Of a DNA stretch of 53,343 nt, positions 52,078 through 53,343 are shown in pieces. How positions within the stretch are numbered: the first letter of the stretch is position 1; each line of letters starts with the position of its first letter. This stretch comes from Sedimentibacter sp. (lineage in GTDB: Bacteria; Bacillota; Clostridia; Tissierellales; Sedimentibacteraceae). Made by a program: the position numbers and the translations under genes. The notes below the pieces were generated by a model. It worked only from the letters and a program-made list of their open reading frames with translations, did no database searches and was not told the DNA's origin. The DNA is taken from assembly GCA_017995755.1 (NCBI GenBank), contig JAGOIH010000004.1, forward strand, positions 1 through 53,343, given 5' to 3'.

Positions 52078-52371
52078 TTAATTTATTTGTATTTCTTTTG
52101 CTTCCTCAGGCTTGAAGTCATTTTTCAAATCGTAAATATTATGTGATGTGAAGTCCCTTAATTGTCTGTCACCCAATGAATAGGTCCTCATGAATTTTTT
52201 GGCTGTTACTACAGTCCAATGCTCTGCATCCCATGTCAAATATCCGTCGTCATCTGTTTTTTTATCATATAGTATTAAATCAATCTGTCTGTTTGCTTCT
52301 GTCATTAAATTAATCAAATCCTGTGTTGTAACATCCATTTCTACCTTGTTTATTAAGTCGTAGGCTTTCAT
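52078..52371 (-). CDS. Unknown small protein downstream of rarA
   Basis: A 97-residue soluble protein rich in Asp, Lys and Tyr, containing LINKVEMDVTTQDLINLMTE and HWTVVTAKKFMRTY. I do not recognise a family. The start at 52371 has GGAGG six bases upstream. It lies 29 bases after the next unknown gene, in an operon with it and rarA. Confidence 0.7.
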   Translation of the reverse strand: MKAYDLINKVEMDVTTQDLINLMTEANRQIDLILYDKKTDDDGYLTWDAEHWTVVTAKKFMRTYSLGDRQLRDFTSHNIYDLKNDFKPEEAKEIQIN

Positions 52372-52400
52372 ATTTTCTCCTCCTTTTAACAGGAGCACCG

Positions 52401-52898
52401 TTAATTTATATATTTATGCTCCTCGTCATTTTCATAAATATTTAATTCATCCCTTAAGAATTCCAGGTTTGACTCATAATCCTCTTCAGAAATTTGATTG
52501 CTGAAAAGCAGCAGATCCAGCCTGTTCTTTTGGTCTTCAAACAAGAAAATTTCCTTGCATGGCCATACTGTGTTTTTCTTATTGTCAGCCCTTGATTTTA
52601 AAATTGTTATATTGATTTCATCTTCTTTAAGGTCTAATATGGTCCCCATCATATAGAATTCATTTATTTTAATTTGATTGCTTTCAAACAAAGTTCTAAT
52701 TTTTTTTATAAACCTGTAATGGTCTTTTTTGATTTCAAAAGAAACATCAGAATTCAACATATCTTCTTCCAAGTCTGGATTGTAGAAATCCACATGGATA
52801 TCGTAAGCTAAATCCTTATTTAAATTTTGAAAATCGATTTTATCATTTATTATATTTTCAATATTTGGGTCGGTAATTTTACCAAAAAGTTTGTACAT
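52401..52898 (-). CDS. Unknown 165-residue acidic protein
   Basis: A 165-residue acidic protein without membrane segments, beginning MYKLFGKITDPNIENI and ending in a Glu/Tyr-rich tail. It has a likely beta-rich middle (FYMMGTILDLKEDEINITIL near 80-99). I recognise no family. It begins 11 bases after the rarA stop and is followed by a second unknown gene; the two probably travel with rarA. Confidence 0.7.
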   Translation of the reverse strand: MYKLFGKITDPNIENIINDKIDFQNLNKDLAYDIHVDFYNPDLEEDMLNSDVSFEIKKDHYRFIKKIRTLFESNQIKINEFYMMGTILDLKEDEINITILKSRADNKKNTVWPCKEIFLFEDQKNRLDLLLFSNQISEEDYESNLEFLRDELNIYENDEEHKYIN

Positions 52899-52909
52899 GT
52901 CTTGCCCCC

Positions 52910-53343
52910 TTACTGTCTCAAATATTCCAGGAATTTTTTAATTTTGCTTTCATAGCCTGATTCCTTAGGCTCATAAAACATGGTTTTTATGGTTTCAGGC
53001 ATATATTGCTGTTTTATATAAAACTTTTCATAATCATGGGGATATTTATATTCTATTCCCCTGTTCATCTTTTCAGCACCTTTGTAGTGACTATCTTTTA
53101 AATGTGCCGGCACTTCATGAGACTCTTTTTCAACTGCCTCCATTGCTTTATCGATTGCAATTACAACAGCATTGCTCTTGGGTGCGCATGCGGTATAAAT
53201 TGCAGCATGGGCCAGGGTTATCCTGCCTTCGGGAAAACCTATTATTTCTACTGCCCTGAATGCATTGACAGCGACCTCCAAAGCCCTGGGGTCTGCATTT
53301 CCCACATCCTCTGAAGCGCAGATTATAATTCTTCTTGCAATAA
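52910..53343 (-). CDS. rarA: Replication-associated recombination protein RarA/MgsA (C-terminal part)
   Basis: The C-terminal 144 residues or so of a clamp-loader-like AAA+ protein, open to the right edge. The visible ARRIIICASEDVGNADPRAL motif, PEGRITLAHAAIYTACAPKS, HEVPAHLKDSHYKGAEKM and YPHDY are characteristic of the RarA/MgsA C-terminal tetramerisation region. It acts at stalled replication forks. The Walker A domain lies outside the window. Confidence 0.95.
   Translation of the reverse strand, partial: IARRIIICASEDVGNADPRALEVAVNAFRAVEIIGFPEGRITLAHAAIYTACAPKSNAVVIAIDKAMEAVEKESHEVPAHLKDSHYKGAEKMNRGIEYKYPHDYEKFYIKQQYMPETIKTMFYEPKESGYESKIKKFLEYLRQ

Noticed and set aside
1..53343. CRISPR array
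   Set aside because: No regularly spaced direct repeats of 24-40 bases with unique spacers were seen; the repeats found are dispersed or palindromic.

Overview
This window comes from a low-GC, Gram-positive, endospore-forming anaerobe of the Clostridia/Tissierellia type. The basis is the AT-rich sequence, the Firmicutes gene order (mreBCD block, ireB-ruvX, the yrrL-yrrM-yrrO-like block, iscR-iscS-iscU) and the sporulation genes for SpoIVFA, SpoIVFB and sigma-K. A Sedimentibacter-like organism is possible, but I cannot settle the genus from sequence alone. Most genes are on the minus strand. The plus-strand genes are a D-Ala-D-Ala carboxypeptidase, a large SLH surface protein, a Met/Pro-repeat protein, sigma-K, one small unknown protein and a peroxiredoxin.

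Layout, left to right. 1-2.85 kb: the tail of an unknown gene, an acetyltransferase, the SpoIVFA/SpoIVFB pair and a lone MinD-like ATPase. 3.1-11.4 kb: a tightly packed cell-shape operon read right to left (NusG-II protein, Gx-type transporter, DUF4321, Maf, RadC, MreB, MreC, MreD, PBP2). 11.5-13.2 kb: a DUF4241 protein, NrdR and a thioesterase. 13.4-17.3 kb: a MacAB-like tripartite exporter. 17.5-18.9 kb: a membrane protein that looks like a pseudokinase joined to a beta-sandwich domain. 19-24 kb: the selenocysteine locus (tRNA-Sec, SelB, SelA), with an OmpR-type regulator and a Usp-like protein mixed in. 24-28 kb: ComEA, DacF-like carboxypeptidase, RidA, RsfS, YqeK and NadD. 28.1-31.4 kb: a mannose-family PTS whose IIC and IID subunits are fused, next to a PHP-family phosphatase. 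31.6-36.9 kb: SLH protein, an integrase relic, a Met/Pro-repeat protein and sigma-K. 37-39.9 kb: U32 tRNA hydroxylation protein, TrmR-like methyltransferase and MltG. 40-48 kb: small protein, peroxiredoxin, RNase J, DUF1292, RuvX, ferredoxin-type aldo/keto reductase, IreB and AlaS. 48.2-50.3 kb: the isc operon with a recognisable operator. 50.6-53.3 kb: an acetyltransferase, DsrE and DUF3343 proteins, two unknown genes and the C-terminal part of RarA.

How the genes connect. SpoIVFB is the protease expected to activate pro-sigma-K, and both genes lie within the same 36 kb; the sigma-K reading frame is intact. SelA, SelB and tRNA-Sec give three of the four parts of the selenocysteine machinery. 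The DUF3343 and DsrE pair and IscS may supply reactive sulfur or selenium, which is inference only.

The intergenic DNA holds several repeat families. They include a ~165-nt structured element present twice, REP-like GGGGAC(A/G)(T/G)TCC palindromes, two MITE-like elements with matching terminal inverted repeats, and short shared 21-nt and 41-nt motifs. I saw no CRISPR array, rRNA operon, intact transposase or complete prophage.
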